Part shown: positions 42,472 through 55,462 of the stretch, one piece after another
How the letters are laid out: the number at the start of each line of letters is the position of its first letter
How positions within the stretch are numbered: position 1 is the first letter of the stretch
Source of the DNA: Gracilariopsis chorda
Lineage: Eukaryota; Rhodophyta; Florideophyceae; Gracilariales; Gracilariaceae
Length of the DNA: 64,000 nt
Reading direction: 5' to 3'
NCBI GenBank assembly: GCA_003194525.1
Contig: NBIV01000064.1
Coordinates: 275,464-339,463 of the forward strand
Notes under the pieces: model-generated
What the model saw: only the letters and a program-made list of their open reading frames with translations
What the model was told of the DNA's origin: nothing
The model's database searches: none
Position numbers and translations under genes: made by a program

Positions 42472-43250
42472 TGTTGAAAGTTGAAAGGAAGTTGAGGGGA
42501 TGGAAGGGAAGTTCGCCAGCTCTGGCTTGGATTTACTTGGAGGTCCTTCAGGCACATCTTATATACCACTCTAAACTCGAATTGCGCGGGAACACCAACT
42601 ACAAGTAAAACCTAAACCACTAAGCAGGGACACTCAATACTACCAATCATCATCTAACATGACATAGCCAGCTCAGCACAACCTCATTACACCAACGCAC
42701 ACCAACGCACCAATGTTCTGTAATAGTTACGTGCATACACATGACCATGACAAGGCACAAATTCACGACTCCAACACACGCCAGCACATGCCAACACATC
42801 ACGGTAAGTCAACACGTCACGGTAAGTCGGCACGTAACCTGTGGTGTTAGTGCCATGTCATCATGTGGCAATGCACACAACACCCACGTCATCAATTTAC
42901 CCGTGCATGTGTAAACCTGTTGACAGTGCGTGCGCACCTTACCATTGTACCAACCACTGCTGTACCACTTGTACCAGGTGTCAACCACTTCACCAGTACC
43001 CCCTGCACACAACGTACACTGTGACCACTGTAGTAGCTGGACACGTGGGTGTGTCCAACCGATCCAGTTATGCCATACCACTTGTACGCACCACGTTGCA
43101 TATGTACATTTGCAGTAGCCAATCAGAAGCCAGTTTCACGTTGGGTTCGCGCACACGCGCATATGCGCTTTTGCAGAGGTACCCTCTAAAACAGCCCATG
43201 CTCCCCGGAACATTTGGTTTTCAGTGACAGCACAGGTACTACTGCCAACA
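42472..43250 (-). repeat. A-3 5' LTR
   Basis: 779 bp with the GACACCTGG subtype (42974-42986), unlike the 3' LTR. Its outer terminus CAACA abuts the A-4 leader with no intervening base. Confidence 0.92.
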
Positions 43251-43532
43251 CCCTGAGGGCGTTGTGGTGGTAGTGGTTCGACGTTTACTTCCTATCGTTG
43301 TTGAGTTGGGCCTCCGTTGTTGCCCGTGTTGTCGATCGCTATCTACTTTGTGTGTGACACTCCCTCTATCTTGTGTTTTGGGATCCCCGAGTCGTTTGTC
43401 GGGTCGTATCCGTGAGGTCGAGTCGGTCTAGTTTCGAAGTCTGGGCTCCGTGAACGTGTGCTCAGCAGTTGTTTGTTTTTCGTGTTTCTTAATCATCATC
43501 TGGTGTCCAGTGCGACGAGCGGTTGATCCGGG

Positions 43533-44097
43533 TTACTTTGGGTGATTCCAGGTATCCGGGGACGTGAGCCTGGCGGCTTGAACCAAAGCCGGTGTACTGT
43601 CGAGCGGCTTCCCACCGGTCCATTTGGACAGATAACGGTGACGGTCGTTAAGACCTGGTAAGTTCAGCGGGTGCATCCGTGGACGGGGTGCCGTGGCGTA
43701 CTGCGCTGGTGCGGGTGATTGAATTATTTGTTTTGATCCTGACTGCGTGTCGGGATTCTTGGGCTGTTGCGAAGGTATTCCATAAAGAGCTTTTGATCCG
43801 TGCATCTGACCCCTGGGCGTTTGTGCGGGGAGGCGACGTGGCGTAGGCTGACCTCCTTCTTAGGATCAGGCCGCGTGTGACCTTAAGTGGTTGCGCGTTA
43901 GCAGCGTACTTTGGTTGCCATAGTAGCTTCAGTTGCGAGGTCGCGCAAGTTCTTGCAAGAGGCCAGAGAGGGTTATACTTGGTGAAGGCATATCTTGGGT
44001 CATTAACCATCCTCTGGAAGCCTCGTAGAGAGCGACGCATCTTCTCCTTAGACGTAGGAGAGGGAAGACAGAAGAAGACGTCTTGTACCCGGAGCAT
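43533..44097 (-). CDS. Two overlapping antisense leader reading frames (A-4)
   Basis: 149 codons (44097 to 43648; a one-base loss in a G run near 44104 removes the usual start) and 90 codons (43805 to 43533). Confidence 0.22.
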
Positions 44098-44160
44098 CTC
44101 CGGGGCCAGGGGTCCGACACCCTAGGGTAGCGGAGGTAGTTTCTCCCGTCAGTGCGCCCG
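43970..44160 (+). other. Conserved structured leader module, A-4 copy
   Basis: As A-2 but with one G fewer after the CCCGGAG/CTCCGGG hairpin. Leader 43251-44289. Confidence 0.55.
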
Positions 44161-44289
44161 AATTTGAAGTTTTGTTGTTGTTGTTGTCGTTGTTTTTGTT
44201 GTTATTGTTGTCGTTGTTGCCATTTTTGTACTACTTAAGTGCCGTAGGTCTTTCATCGCACCTGTGCTGTTTGTTGACATCTACCAAGC

Positions 44290-47200
44290 ATGGATTCATT
44301 CGGTGGCATCAAGATTGAAAAGTTGGGCGAGGATAACTTCCATGTATGGAAGCAAAAGGTTGAGTTGCTGCTTGCACTCAAGGACCTCGATGACCATCTT
44401 GAATCAACCAGGCCTACGGACGATGACGAGTTGTCAGCATGGAAGAAGAAAGACTCCAAGGCCAGGGCTGTTATTGGTCTCAGCATCAGTGATGAGCATT
44501 TGGACCATGTGAGGGATACCGAGAATGCTGCGGAAATGTGGAAAGCCATTTGCGATGTGTTCCAGCGTAAAACGCTGCTCAACCGAATCAATGCAAGACG
44601 TGCCTTCTACACAGCCAAGATGCGAGATGATGAGAAAATGTTACACTTCATCAATCGTGTTCGTCAGTTCGCATCGGATCTGAAGAGCATGGACGTAGTG
44701 GTTGAGGAGGAAGACATCGCTATGGCAATCCTATGTGGGCTACCAGACCGCTTCGAACACCTCATTGTCGCTATTGACACCACGATTGGTGATCGTAAAC
44801 TCGATTTAGAGTTTGTGAAGAGTCGTTTGCTGCAAGAGGAACAGCGAATGAACGATCGTGCCAAGGAGGAGTCCGGAAGTGACACGGCTTTGGTCGGTGC
44901 GCAGTCACGAAAGAAGTCCATGGTGTGCTACTACTGTGGTAAGAAGGGGCATATCCAGAGAAACTGTTTCAAGAGACAACGTGACGAAGCTAGCAAAGAG
45001 CAGAGTGCTGCCGCAAACCCAGCTGTGCAGACCAATCTCGGCAACGAGAAACGAGGATGTGACAGTGACTCTGACTTTGTTTGTCTCATTGCGACAGGTT
45101 CTGTGGAAGAAAGTATCAGTGACTGGATCATTGACTCTGGTGCCACCGCCCATATGACGTATGACGAGTCCATGTTTGACAGTTATAGCAAAAGAGAGTC
45201 TGCCGGTGTGAGTATCGGCAATGACTCGAAGCTGGAGTCTCTTGGTCATGGCAGTGTCCACCTCGATCTCGCTGTGGAAGGGCGTAAGATCAAGTGCCGG
45301 TTGGGTGAAGTAGTGCACGTACCGAATCTAAGGTATCATCTGCTGTCAGTATCTGCGATGTGTGACCTGGGTGCGCGAGTGGTGTTTGACAAAACCAAAG
45401 TATGTGTATACAAAGGCAACACCATGATCGCCCAGGGCCGTCGCATCAAAGGACTGTACTACCTATGTACCGCGATTGAAGTACCAGAAGACATGGACAA
45501 CGCACTTGTGACTGACCTGTCACTATGGCATGCTCGAATGGCTCATGTGAATGTGGATGGTATCAAACATATGGCTCGTAACGGTGTTGTGTCAGGGCTG
45601 AATGTGGACTTGAATCAATCGATGGATGTGTGTGACTCTTGTGTAGTGGGAAAATCTACACGTGCTCCAACTCCCAAGCAAGGGGGGAACGGGCTTTGCA
45701 CCCATTGGACCTAGTGCATTCGGACATTTGTGGTCCAATCCAAGTAGGTTCCTTGGGAGGTTCACGCTACTTCGTCACATTCATCGATGATCACTCCCGT
45801 TTTTGCTTCTTGTACATGCTCAAGACCAAGGATGAGGTGTTCCACGTGTTCGTGAAGTGGCTCAAGATGGTTCAAAATCAGAGTGACCGACATGTGAAAA
45901 CCATCACCGCACGTGAGTCTGTGCTACATGCGTTACGCACAGACAATGCTGGTGAATATGTGTCAAAGAAGTTTTCACAAGAGCTTGAACGTCACGGTAT
46001 TGAACATCAGCGAACGGTGCCTTACAATCCACATCAGAATGGTCTGGCCGAACGGTTCAACCGAACACTCATGGACTTGGTGAGATCGATGCTGCATCAC
46101 AAGAAACTGCCAAAGAGCTTCTGGGCTGAAGCATTGAACGTTGCGGTGTATGTGCGCAATCGAGTCACCTGCAAGGCCCTTCCGAGTGACGTGACACCGC
46201 TCGAGATGTGGAGTGGATATGAACCTGACTTGAGCAATCTGCGTGTGTTCGGTAGCCGGTGCTGGTACAAAGTGGTGGACCACAAGCTGAAGAAGCTGGA
46301 GCAACGTGCCGTGGAGGCGATCTTTATTGGGTACACATCTGGATCGAACGGTTATAAACTGTGGGATGCGCAAAAGAAGAAGGTGGTTGTGTCGAGAGAT
46401 GTGAGGTTTGACGAATGTAGTGGTTCAGATCAAGGTACTGACCACGTTGATGATGACGACTATGCTGAGATCGACATCTCGGACAAGCCGAAATCAAACA
46501 TCACCTCCACCTCTACTAAACCCACCGATGCTGCCCAAGTTGAACCAGCTGCACCAGATACTCCACCAGAAGAAGCTTCAGGCAGTGGCCACGATGAGCC
46601 CACAGCTGAGACAGAAGTTGAGCCAGACGTACCAGATCCTCCACCACTTCGGAGATCCACTCGTGAGCGTAGAGCGCCTACCTCGTGGTGGCGCGGCACT
46701 GCCCTACTCACTGCCAGTGATGAGGTCCCATCCTCATACTCCGATGCGGTGTCACGTCCTGACTCAAAAGCGTGGACCAAGGCCATGAACAGTGAGTACG
46801 AGTCTCTGATGGAGCATGACACATGGGAGTTAGTGCCAAGGCCAGCTGACAGCAACGTGATATCATCCAAGTGGGTATTTGTGCAAAAATATGAGGCTGG
46901 CGACAACGATGAACCGACAGTGAGGTACAAGGCTCGTGTGGTGGCTCGAGGGTTTCTGCAGATCGAAGGTGTAGACTTCTCCGAGACGTATGCACCAGTG
47001 GTCAAATTCACATCCATTAGAATGATTCTGTCCATTGTAGCAGTGCAGGACTATCATCTGCACCAGATGGATGTGAAGACTGCATTCTTGAATGGCGACC
47101 TGGAAGAGACTGTGTACATGGAGCAGCCGGACGGATTCATCAAACCTGGGAACGAGGACTTGGTATGCCTTCTCAAGAAAGCCATCTATGGGCTACGACA

Positions 47201-48314
47201 GGCATCAAGGCAGTGGTTTGCAAAGATGTACTTGTTCCTCGTGGGTTGGATGGGTCTGAAGCCAAACGTCGCAGACGAGTGCGTCTACACCGCAGAGGTA
47301 CTGGGAGCGCTTGTGATCATTGCTCTTTATGTGGACGACTTGCTCATTGCGAGTCCAAGTAGGGAGACAATGAATCGCGTAAAGCGTGAACTGTCAAAAC
47401 GTTTTCAGATGAAGGATCTCAGTGAAGCGCGCATGGTATTTGGGTTCGAGATCCATCGTGATCGATCCAAAAGACAGCTGTACCTGACACAGTCTGCATA
47501 CAGGCGTAAGGTCTTAGAACGTTTTGGCATGTTGCAGTGCAAACCAATGGACACTCCCATGGACTCCGGTGCTGACCTCACTAAGGTAGAAAAGCCTCTG
47601 ACGAACATCCCGTATCGCCAGGTGATCGGTTGTCTGATGTATCTCTCTGTTGGCACTCGACCGGACATCTCGTTTGCAGTGTCCAAGCTAGCCAAGTATG
47701 TCGAGAAACCTGGAGAGACTCATTGGAAAGCGGTCAAGCGTGTTCTGCGTTACCTCTATGGCACTCGCTCCCTCGGACTTACTTATGGCACCACGACTGA
47801 TACTCAGCTGTATGGATACGTAGACTCTGACTGGGCAGGTGATACATCCAACCGCAAGTCCACCAGTGGGTATGTGTTCATGATGTGCGGTGCTCCTGTG
47901 TCTTGGAGCTCGCGCCAACAGGAAGTAGTTGCATTGTCTAGCGCTGAGGCTGAGTATGTGAGTCTGTGCAGTGGGACGAAGGAAGCGATCTGGCTGAGAC
48001 GACTGTGGAGTGGCATTGGCAACGCAAGTGGACTACACGTGGATGAGTCAGTGACGCTAATGGTTGACCCCACAACTGTGTACGTGGACCATCAGGGTTG
48101 CATCGACCTTGCTCGAAATGGAGTTGTGAACAAGCGTACTAAGCACATTGATATTCGCTTTCACTTCACCAGAAAGGCTCGACGCGACAAAGCCGTCCAG
48201 TTGCAGTACTGTTCCACGGAAGACATGGTTGCCGATATGCTGACGAAAGCGCTCGCTCGAGTTAAGCTGGCAAGGTTCCGCGGTGACTGTGGCTTGCTCC
48301 CCTTAGACCTTTGA
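44290..48314 (+). pseudogene. Family A gag-pol with G-run frameshift (A-4)
   Basis: Gag, CCHC knuckle, protease and HHCC finger are in one frame to 45714. The G run at 45682-45687 has six G instead of the seven of A-2 and A-3, so integrase core, RT and RNase H lie in the -1 frame (from 45639, in-frame from the G run, to 48314). Otherwise no stop. RT reads SETYAPVVKF and AFLNGDL with YVDD. The break falls between the integrase finger and catalytic core. Either a simple mutation or, less likely, a site of ribosomal slippage, since the same six-G form occurs in A-5. Confidence 0.9.
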
Positions 48315-48321
48315 AGTCAGT

Positions 48322-48334
48322 TACAGAGGGGGGG
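48322..48334 (+). other. Polypurine tract (A-4)
   Basis: ACAGAGGGGGGG before the LTR. Confidence 0.78.
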
Positions 48335-49112
48335 TGTTGGCAGTAGTACCTGTGCTGTCACTGAAAACCAAATGTTCCGGGGAGCATGGGCTGTTTTAGA
48401 GGGTACCTCTGCAAAAGCGCATATGCGCGTGTGCGCGAACCCAACGTGAAACTGGCTTCTGATTGGCTACTGCAAATGTACATATGCAACGTGCTGCGTA
48501 CAAGTGGTATGGCATAACTGGATCGGTTGGACATACCCACGTGTCCAGCTATTACAGTGGTCCCAGTGTACGTTGTGTGCAGGGGATGCTGGTGAAGTGG
48601 ATTACAGCTGGTACAAGTGGTACAGCAGTGGTTGGTACAATGGTAAGGTGCGCATGCACTGTGAACAGGTTTACAGATGCACGGGTATATTGATGACGTG
48701 GGTGTTGTGTGCATTGCCACATGATGACATGGCACTAACACCACAGGTTACGTGCCGACTTACCGTGACGTGTTGACTTACCGTGATGTGTTGGCATGTG
48801 CTGGCGTGTGTTGGAGTCGTGAATTTGTGCCTTGTCATGGTCATGTGTATGCACGTACTATTACAGAACATTGGTGCGTTGGCGTGCGTTGGTGTAATGA
48901 GGTTGTGCTGAGCTGGCTATGTCATGTTAGATGATGATTGGTAGTATTGAGTGTCCCTGCTTAGTGGTTTAAGTTTTACTTGTAGTTGGTGTTCCCGCGC
49001 AATTCGAGTTTAGAGTGGTATATAAGATGTGCCTGAAGGACCTCCAAGTAAATCCAAGCCAGAGCTGGCGAACTTCCCTTCCATCCCCTCAACTTCCTTT
49101 CAACTTTCAACA
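48335..49112 (+). repeat. A-4 3' LTR
   Basis: 778 bp, GGATTACAGCTGG subtype (48599-48611). Confidence 0.92.
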
Positions 49113-49414
49113 TGGAGGTCGCGCGCATTGATGTGGGCAAGTCGCCTATGCCATAGATTAGCAATACTGGACTTTAATGTCTTCATGCAATGATCTCCAC
49201 TAGTTGGTGACGAGGATGGGGTTGGGTTGGTACCTTGCAATATCGGATCGGGTAAGGTGTACAACCCCGAGCGTCGATCGCATGGCCACTGCCGACTACA
49301 AACCCATTGTCCAAGGTGAGACGAATCTCACTTGAGCGAAAGAAGGATTCAATGCCCTTGTCCGCCAAGCATCCTATGGACACCAAATTGTATTCTGGTT
49401 GTGGACGAACAGGA
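49113..49414 (-). pseudogene. Family C pol fragment between two A LTRs (C-5)
   Basis: 302 bp matching C-2 around 7935-8235: the stretch between protease and the integrase finger, with residues such as NLVSIGCLADKGIESFF-like order (SIGCLADKGIESFF). A one-base loss near 49280 shifts the frame. Too short to say more. Confidence 0.8.
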
Positions 49415-50193
49415 TGTTGAAAGTTGAAAGGAAGTTGAGGGGATGGAAGGGAAGTTCGCCAGCTCTAGCTTGGATTTACTTGGAGGTCCTTCAGGCACAT
49501 CTTATATACCACTCTAAACTCGAATTGCGCGGGAACACCAACTACAAGTAAAACCTAAACCACTAAGCAGGGACACTCAATACTACCAATCATCATCTAA
49601 CATGACATAGCCAGCTCAGCACAACCTCATTACACCAACGCACACCAACGCACCAATGTTCTGTAATAGTTACGTGCATACACATGACCATGACAAGGCA
49701 CAAATTCACGACTCCAACACACGCCAGCACATGCCAACACATCACGGTAAGTCAACACGTCACGGTAAGTCGGCACGTAACCTGTGGTGTTAGTGCCATG
49801 TCATCATGTGGCAATGCACACAACACCCACGTCATCAATATACCCGTGCATGTGTAAACTTGTTGACAGTGCATGCGCACCTTACCATTGTACCAACCAC
49901 TGCTGTACCACTTGTACCAGGTGTCAACCACTTCATCAGTATCCCCTGCACACAACGTACACTGTGACCACTGTAGTAGCTGGACACGTGGGTGTGTCCA
50001 ACCGATCCAGTTATGCCATACCACTTGTACGCACCACGTTGCATATGTACATTTGCAGTAGCCAATCAGAAGCCAGTTTCACGTTGGGTTCGCGCACACG
50101 CGCATATGCGCTTTTGCAGAGGTACCCTCTAAAACAGCCCATGCTCCCCGGAACATTTGGTTTTCAGTGACAGCACAGGTACTACTGCCAACA
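49415..50193 (-). repeat. A-5 3' LTR
   Basis: 779 bp, GACACCTGG subtype; polypurine tract GACAGAGGGGGGG on the minus strand at 50194-50206. Confidence 0.92.
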
Positions 50194-50213
50194 CCCCCCC
50201 TCTGTCACTGACT

Positions 50214-53200
50214 TCAAAGGTCTAAGGGGAGCAAGCCACAGTCACCGCGGAACCTTGCCAGCTTAACTCGACCGAGCGCTTTCGTCAGCATATCGGCAAC
50301 CATGTCTTCCGTGGAGCAGTACTGCAACTGGACGGCTTTGTCGCGTAGAGCCTCTCTGGTGAAGTGAAAGCGAATATCAATGTGCTTAGTACGCTTGTTC
50401 ACAACTCCATTTCGAGCAAGGTCGATGCAACCTTGGTTGTCCACGTACACAGTTGTGGGCTCAACCATTAGCGTCACTGACTCATCCACGTGTAGTCCAC
50501 TTGCGTTGCCAATGCCACTCCACAGTCGTCTCAGCCAGATCGCTTCCTTCGTCCCACTGCACAGACTCACATACTCAGCCTCAGCGCTAGACAATGCAAC
50601 TACTTCCTGTTGGCGCGAGCTCCAAGACACAGGAGCACCGCACATCATGAACACATACCCACTGGTGGACTTGCGGTTGGATGTATCACCTGCCCAGTCA
50701 GAGTCTACGTATCCATACAGCTGAGTATCAGTCGTGGTGCCATAAGTAAGTCCGAAGGAGCGAGTGCCATTGAGGTAACGCAGAACACGCTTGACCGCTT
50801 TCCAATGAGTCTCTCCAGGTTTCTCGACATACTTGGCTAGCTTGGACACTGCAAACGAGATGTCCGGTCGAGTGCCAACAGAGAGATACATCAGACAACC
50901 GATCACCTGGCGATACGGGAGGTTCGTCAGAGGCTCTTCTACCTTAGTGAGGTCAGCACCGGAGTCCATGGGAGTGTCCATTGGTTTGCACTGCAACATG
51001 CCAAAACGTTCTAAGACCTTACGCGTGTATGCAGACTGTGTCAGGTACAGCTGTCTTTTGGATCGATCACGATGGATCTCGAACCCAAGTACCATGCGCG
51101 CTTCACTGAGATCCTTCATCTGAAAACGTTTTGACAGTTCACGCTTTACGCGATTCATTGTCTCCATACTTGGACTCGCAATGAGCAAGTCGTCCACATA
51201 AAGAGCAATGATCACAAGCGCTCCCAGTACCTCTCCGGTGTAGACGCACTCGTCTGCGACGTTTGGCTTCAGACCCATCCAACCAACGAGGAACAAGTAC
51301 ATCTTTGCAAACCACTGCCTTGATGCCTGTCGTAGCCCATAGATGGCTTTCTTGAGAAGGCATACCAAGTCCTCGTTCCCAGGTTTGATGAATCCGTCCG
51401 GCTGCTCCATGTACACAGTCTCTTCCAGGTCGCCATTCAAGAATGCAGTCTTCACATCCATCTGGTGCAGATGATAGTCCTGCACTGCTACAATGGACAG
51501 AATCATTCTAATGGATGTGAATTTGACCACTGGTGCATACGTCTCGGAGAAGTCTACACCTTCGATCTGCAGAAACCCTCGAGCCACCACACGAGCCTTG
51601 TACCTCACTGTCGGTTCATCGTTGTCGCCAGCCTCATATTTTTGCACAAATACCCACTTGGATGATATCACGTTGCTGTCAGCTGGCCTTGGCACTAACT
51701 CCCATGTGTCATGCTCCATCAGAGACTCGTACTCACTGTTCATGGCCTTGGTCCACGCTTTTGAATCAGGACGTGACACCGCATCGGAGTATGAGGATGG
51801 GACGTCATCACTGGCAGTGAGTAGGGCAGTGCCGCGCCACCACGAGGTAGGCGCTCTACGCTCACGAGTGGATCTCCGAAGTGGTGGTGGATCTGGTACA
51901 TCTGGCTCAACTTCTGTCTCAGCTGTGGGCTCATCGTGGCCACTGCCTGAAGCTTCTTCTGGTGGAGTATCTGGTGCAGCGGGTTCAACTTGGGCAGCAT
52001 CGGTGGGTTTAGTAGAGGTGGAGGTGATGTTTGATTTCGGCTTGTCCGAGATGTCGATCTCAGCATAGTCGTCATCATCAACGTGGTCAGTACCTTGATC
52101 TGAACCACTACATTCGTCAAACCTCACATCTCTCGACACAACCACCTTCTTCTTTTGCGCATCCCACAGTTTATAACCGTTCGATCCAGATGTGTACCCA
52201 ATAAAGATCGCCTCCACGGCACGTTGCTCCAGCTTCTTCAGCTTGTGGTCCACCACTTTGTACCAGCACCGGCTACCGAACACACGCAGATTGCTCAAGT
52301 CAGGTTCATATCCACTCCACATCTCGAGTGGTGTCACGTCACTCGGAAGGGCCTTGCAGGTGACTCGATTGCGCACATACACTGCAACGTTCAATGCTTC
52401 AGCCCAGAAGCTCTTTGGCAGTTTCTTGTGATGCAGCATCGATCTCACCAAGTCCATGAGTGTTCGGTTGAACCGTTCGGCCAGACCATTCTGATGTGGA
52501 TTGTAAGGCACCGTTCGCTGATGTTCAATACCGTGACGTTCAAGCTCTTGTGAAAACTTCTTTGACACATATTCACCAGCATTGTCTGTGCGTAACGCAT
52601 GTAGCACAGACTCACGTGCGGTGATGGTTTTCACATGTCGGTCACTCTGATTTTGAACCATCTTGAGCCACTTCACGAACACGTGGAACACCTCATCCTT
52701 GGTCTTGAGCATGTACAAGAAGCAAAAACGGGAGTGATCATCGATGAATGTGACGAAGTAGCGTGAACCTCCCAAGGAACCTACTTGGATTGGACCACAA
52801 ATGTCCGAATGCACTAGGTCCAATGGGTGCAAAGCCCGTTCCCCCCTTGCTTGGGAGTTGGAGCACGTGTAGATTTTCCCACTACACAAGAGTCACACAC
52901 ATCCATCGATTGATTCAAGTCCACATTCAGCCCTGACACAACACCGTTACGAGCCATATGTTTGATACCATCCACATTCACATGAGCCATTCGAGCATGC
53001 CATAGTGACAGGTCAGTCACAAGTGCGTTGTCCATGTCTTCTGGTACTTCAATCGCGGTACATAGGTAGTACAGTCCTTTGATGCGACGGCCCTGGGCGA
53101 TCATGGTGTTGCCTTTGTATACACATACTTTGGTTTTGTCAAACACCACTCGCGCACCCAGGTCACACATCGCAGATACTGACAGCAGATGATACCTTAA

Positions 53201-54239
53201 ATTCGGTACGTGCACTACTTCACCCAACCGGCACTTGCTCTTACGCCCTTCAACAGCGAGATCGAGGTGGACACTGCCATGACCAAGAGACTCCAGCTTC
53301 GAGTCATTGCCGATACTCACACCGGCAGACTCTCTTTTGCTATAACTGTCAAACATGGACTCGTCATACGTCATATGGGCGGTGGCACCAGAGTCAATGA
53401 TCCAGTCACTGATACTTTCTTCCACAGAACCTGTCGCAATGAGACAAACAAAGTCAGAGTCACTGTCACATCCTCGTTTCTCGTTGCCGAGATCGGTCTG
53501 CACAGCTGGGTTTGCGGCAGCACTCTGCTCTTTGCTAGCTTCGTCACGTTGTCTCTTTGAAACAGTTTCTCTGGATATGCCCCTTCTTACCACAGTAGTA
53601 GCACACCATGGACTTCTTTCGTGACTGCGCACCGACCAAAGCCGTGTCACTTCCGGACTCCTCCTTGGCACGATCGTTCATTCGCTGTTCCTCTTGCAGC
53701 AAACGACTCTTCACAAACTCTAAATCGAGTTTACGATCACCAATCGTGGTGTCAATAGCGACAATGAGGTGTTCGAAGCGGTCTGGTAGCCCACATAGGA
53801 TTGCCATAGCGATGTCTTCTTCCTCAACCACTACGTCCATGCTCTTCAGATCCGATGCAAGATGACGAACACGATTGATGAAGTGTAACATTTTCTCATC
53901 ATCTAGCATCTTGGCTGTGTAGAAGGCACGTCTTGCATTGATTCGGTTGAGCAGCGTTTTACGCTGGAACACATCGCAAATGGCTTTCCACATTTCCGCA
54001 GCATTCTCGGTATCCCTCACATGGTCCAAATGCTCATCACTGATGCTGAGACCAATAACAGCCCTGTCCTTGGCGTCTTTCTTCTTCCATGCTGACAACT
54101 CGTCATCGTCCGTAGGCCTGGTTGATTCAAGATGGTCATCGAGGTCCTTGAGTGCAAGCAGCAACTCAACCTTTTGCTTCCATACATGGAAGTTATCCTC
54201 GCCCAACTTTTCAATCTTGATGCCACCGAATGAATCCAT
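50214..54239 (-). pseudogene. Family A gag-pol with two compensating frame breaks (A-5)
   Basis: Starts MDSFGG at 54239. One extra base in the T run at 53556-53558 (A run on the coding strand), right after the CCHC knuckle, shifts the frame; protease and integrase finger are then read in the second frame until the G run at 52841-52846, which has six instead of seven and restores the first frame for integrase core, RT (YVDD, AFLNGDL) and RNase H. Thus gag and the distal pol share a frame and the middle third does not. No nonsense codon elsewhere. Confidence 0.9.
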
Positions 54240-54371
54240 GCTTGGTAGATGTCAACAAACAGCACAGGTGCGATGAAAGACCTACGGCACTTAAGTAGTA
54301 CAAAAATGGCAACAACGACAACAAAAACAACAAAAACAACGACAAAAACAACAACAACAAAACTTCAAATT

Positions 54372-54563
54372 CGGGCGCACTGACTGGAGAAACTACCTCC
54401 GCTACCCTAGGGTGTCGGACCCCTGGCCCCCGGAGATGCTCCGGGTACAAGACGTCTTCTTCTGTCTTCCTTCTCCTACGTCTAAGGAGAAGATGCGTCG
54501 CTCTCTACGAGGCTTCCAGAGGATGGTTAATGACCCAAGATATGCCTTCACCAAGTATAACCC
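54372..54563 (-). other. Conserved structured leader module, A-5 copy
   Basis: Minus-strand A version in leader 54240-55448. The GTCAG before the GTGCGCCCG box reads CCAGTCAG here. Confidence 0.55.
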
Positions 54564-55000
54564 TCTCTGGCCTCTTGCAAGAACTTGCGCGACCTCGCAA
54601 CTGAAGCTACTATGGCAACCAAAGTACACTGCTAACGCGCAACCACTTAAGGTCACACGCGGCCTGATCCTAAGAAGGAGGTCAGCCTACGCCACGTCGC
54701 CTCCCCGCACAAACGCCCAAGGGTCAGATGCACGGATCAAAAGCTCGTTATGGAATACCTTCGCAACAGCCCGAGAATCCCGACACGCAGTCAGGATCAA
54801 AACAAATAATTCAATCACCCGCACCAGCGCAGTACGCCACGGCACCCCGTCCACAGATGCACCCGCTGAACTTACCAGGTCTTAACGACCGTCACCGTTA
54901 TCTGTCCAAATGGACCGGTGGGAAGCCGCTCGACAGTACACCCGCTTTGGTTCAAGCCGCCAGGCTCACGTCCCCGGATACCTGGAATCACCCAAAGTAA
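54412..55000 (+). CDS. Two overlapping antisense leader reading frames (A-5)
   Basis: 157 codons (54412-54885) and 90 codons (54728-55000); same arrangement as in A-2 and A-3. Confidence 0.25.
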
Positions 55001-55448
55001 CCCGGATCAACCGCTCGTCGCACTGGACACCAGATGATGATTAAGAAACACGAAAAACAAACAAACTGCTGAGCACACGATCACGGAGCCCAGACTTCGA
55101 AACTAGACCGATTCGACCTCACGGATACGACCCGACAAACGACTCGCGGATCCCAAAACACAAGATAGAGGGAGTGTCACACACAAAGTAGATAGCGATC
55201 GACAACACGGGCAACAACGGAGGCCCAACTCAACAACGATAGGAAGTAAACGTCGAACCACTACCACCACAACGCCCTCAGGGAGGAACACAAACCAAAG
55301 GAGAATGATCAACACCGACCAACAATGGGATCAAGACACCCGACGCAACGACGAAAGAGGCAACAACAGCGAAACGGATGAACGGCGGTGAGGGAGAGCG
55401 GCGACAGACGAACGATACGGAAAGGGATAGTGGCAGCGGTCAGCGGGC

Positions 55449-55462
55449 CTGGGCCCATAACC
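55449..55462 (-). other. Primer binding site (A-5)
   Basis: CTGGGCCCATAACC on the plus strand, next to the LTR. Confidence 0.86.

Larger units (their letters stand above)
29808..43250 (-). mobile_element. Copia family A copy A-3, inverted, split by B-2
   Basis: Pieces 29808-32650 and 39267-43250. Removing B-2 and one CACTT leaves a full element with both LTRs. Outer flanks GCTCG (29803-29807) and CCCTG (43251-43255) do not match, and the LTRs are of different subtypes. Confidence 0.92.
43251..49112 (+). mobile_element. Copia family A copy A-4, 5'-truncated
   Basis: Begins inside the leader (equivalent to A-2 position 18579), so the LTR, primer site and first ~180 bp are missing. Gag-pol, polypurine tract and 3' LTR follow. 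Confidence 0.92.

Noticed and set aside
45639-45714. Separate start codon for A-4 pol at 45639
   Set aside because: The residues before the G run there are out-of-frame reading of the integrase finger, not a new N-terminus.
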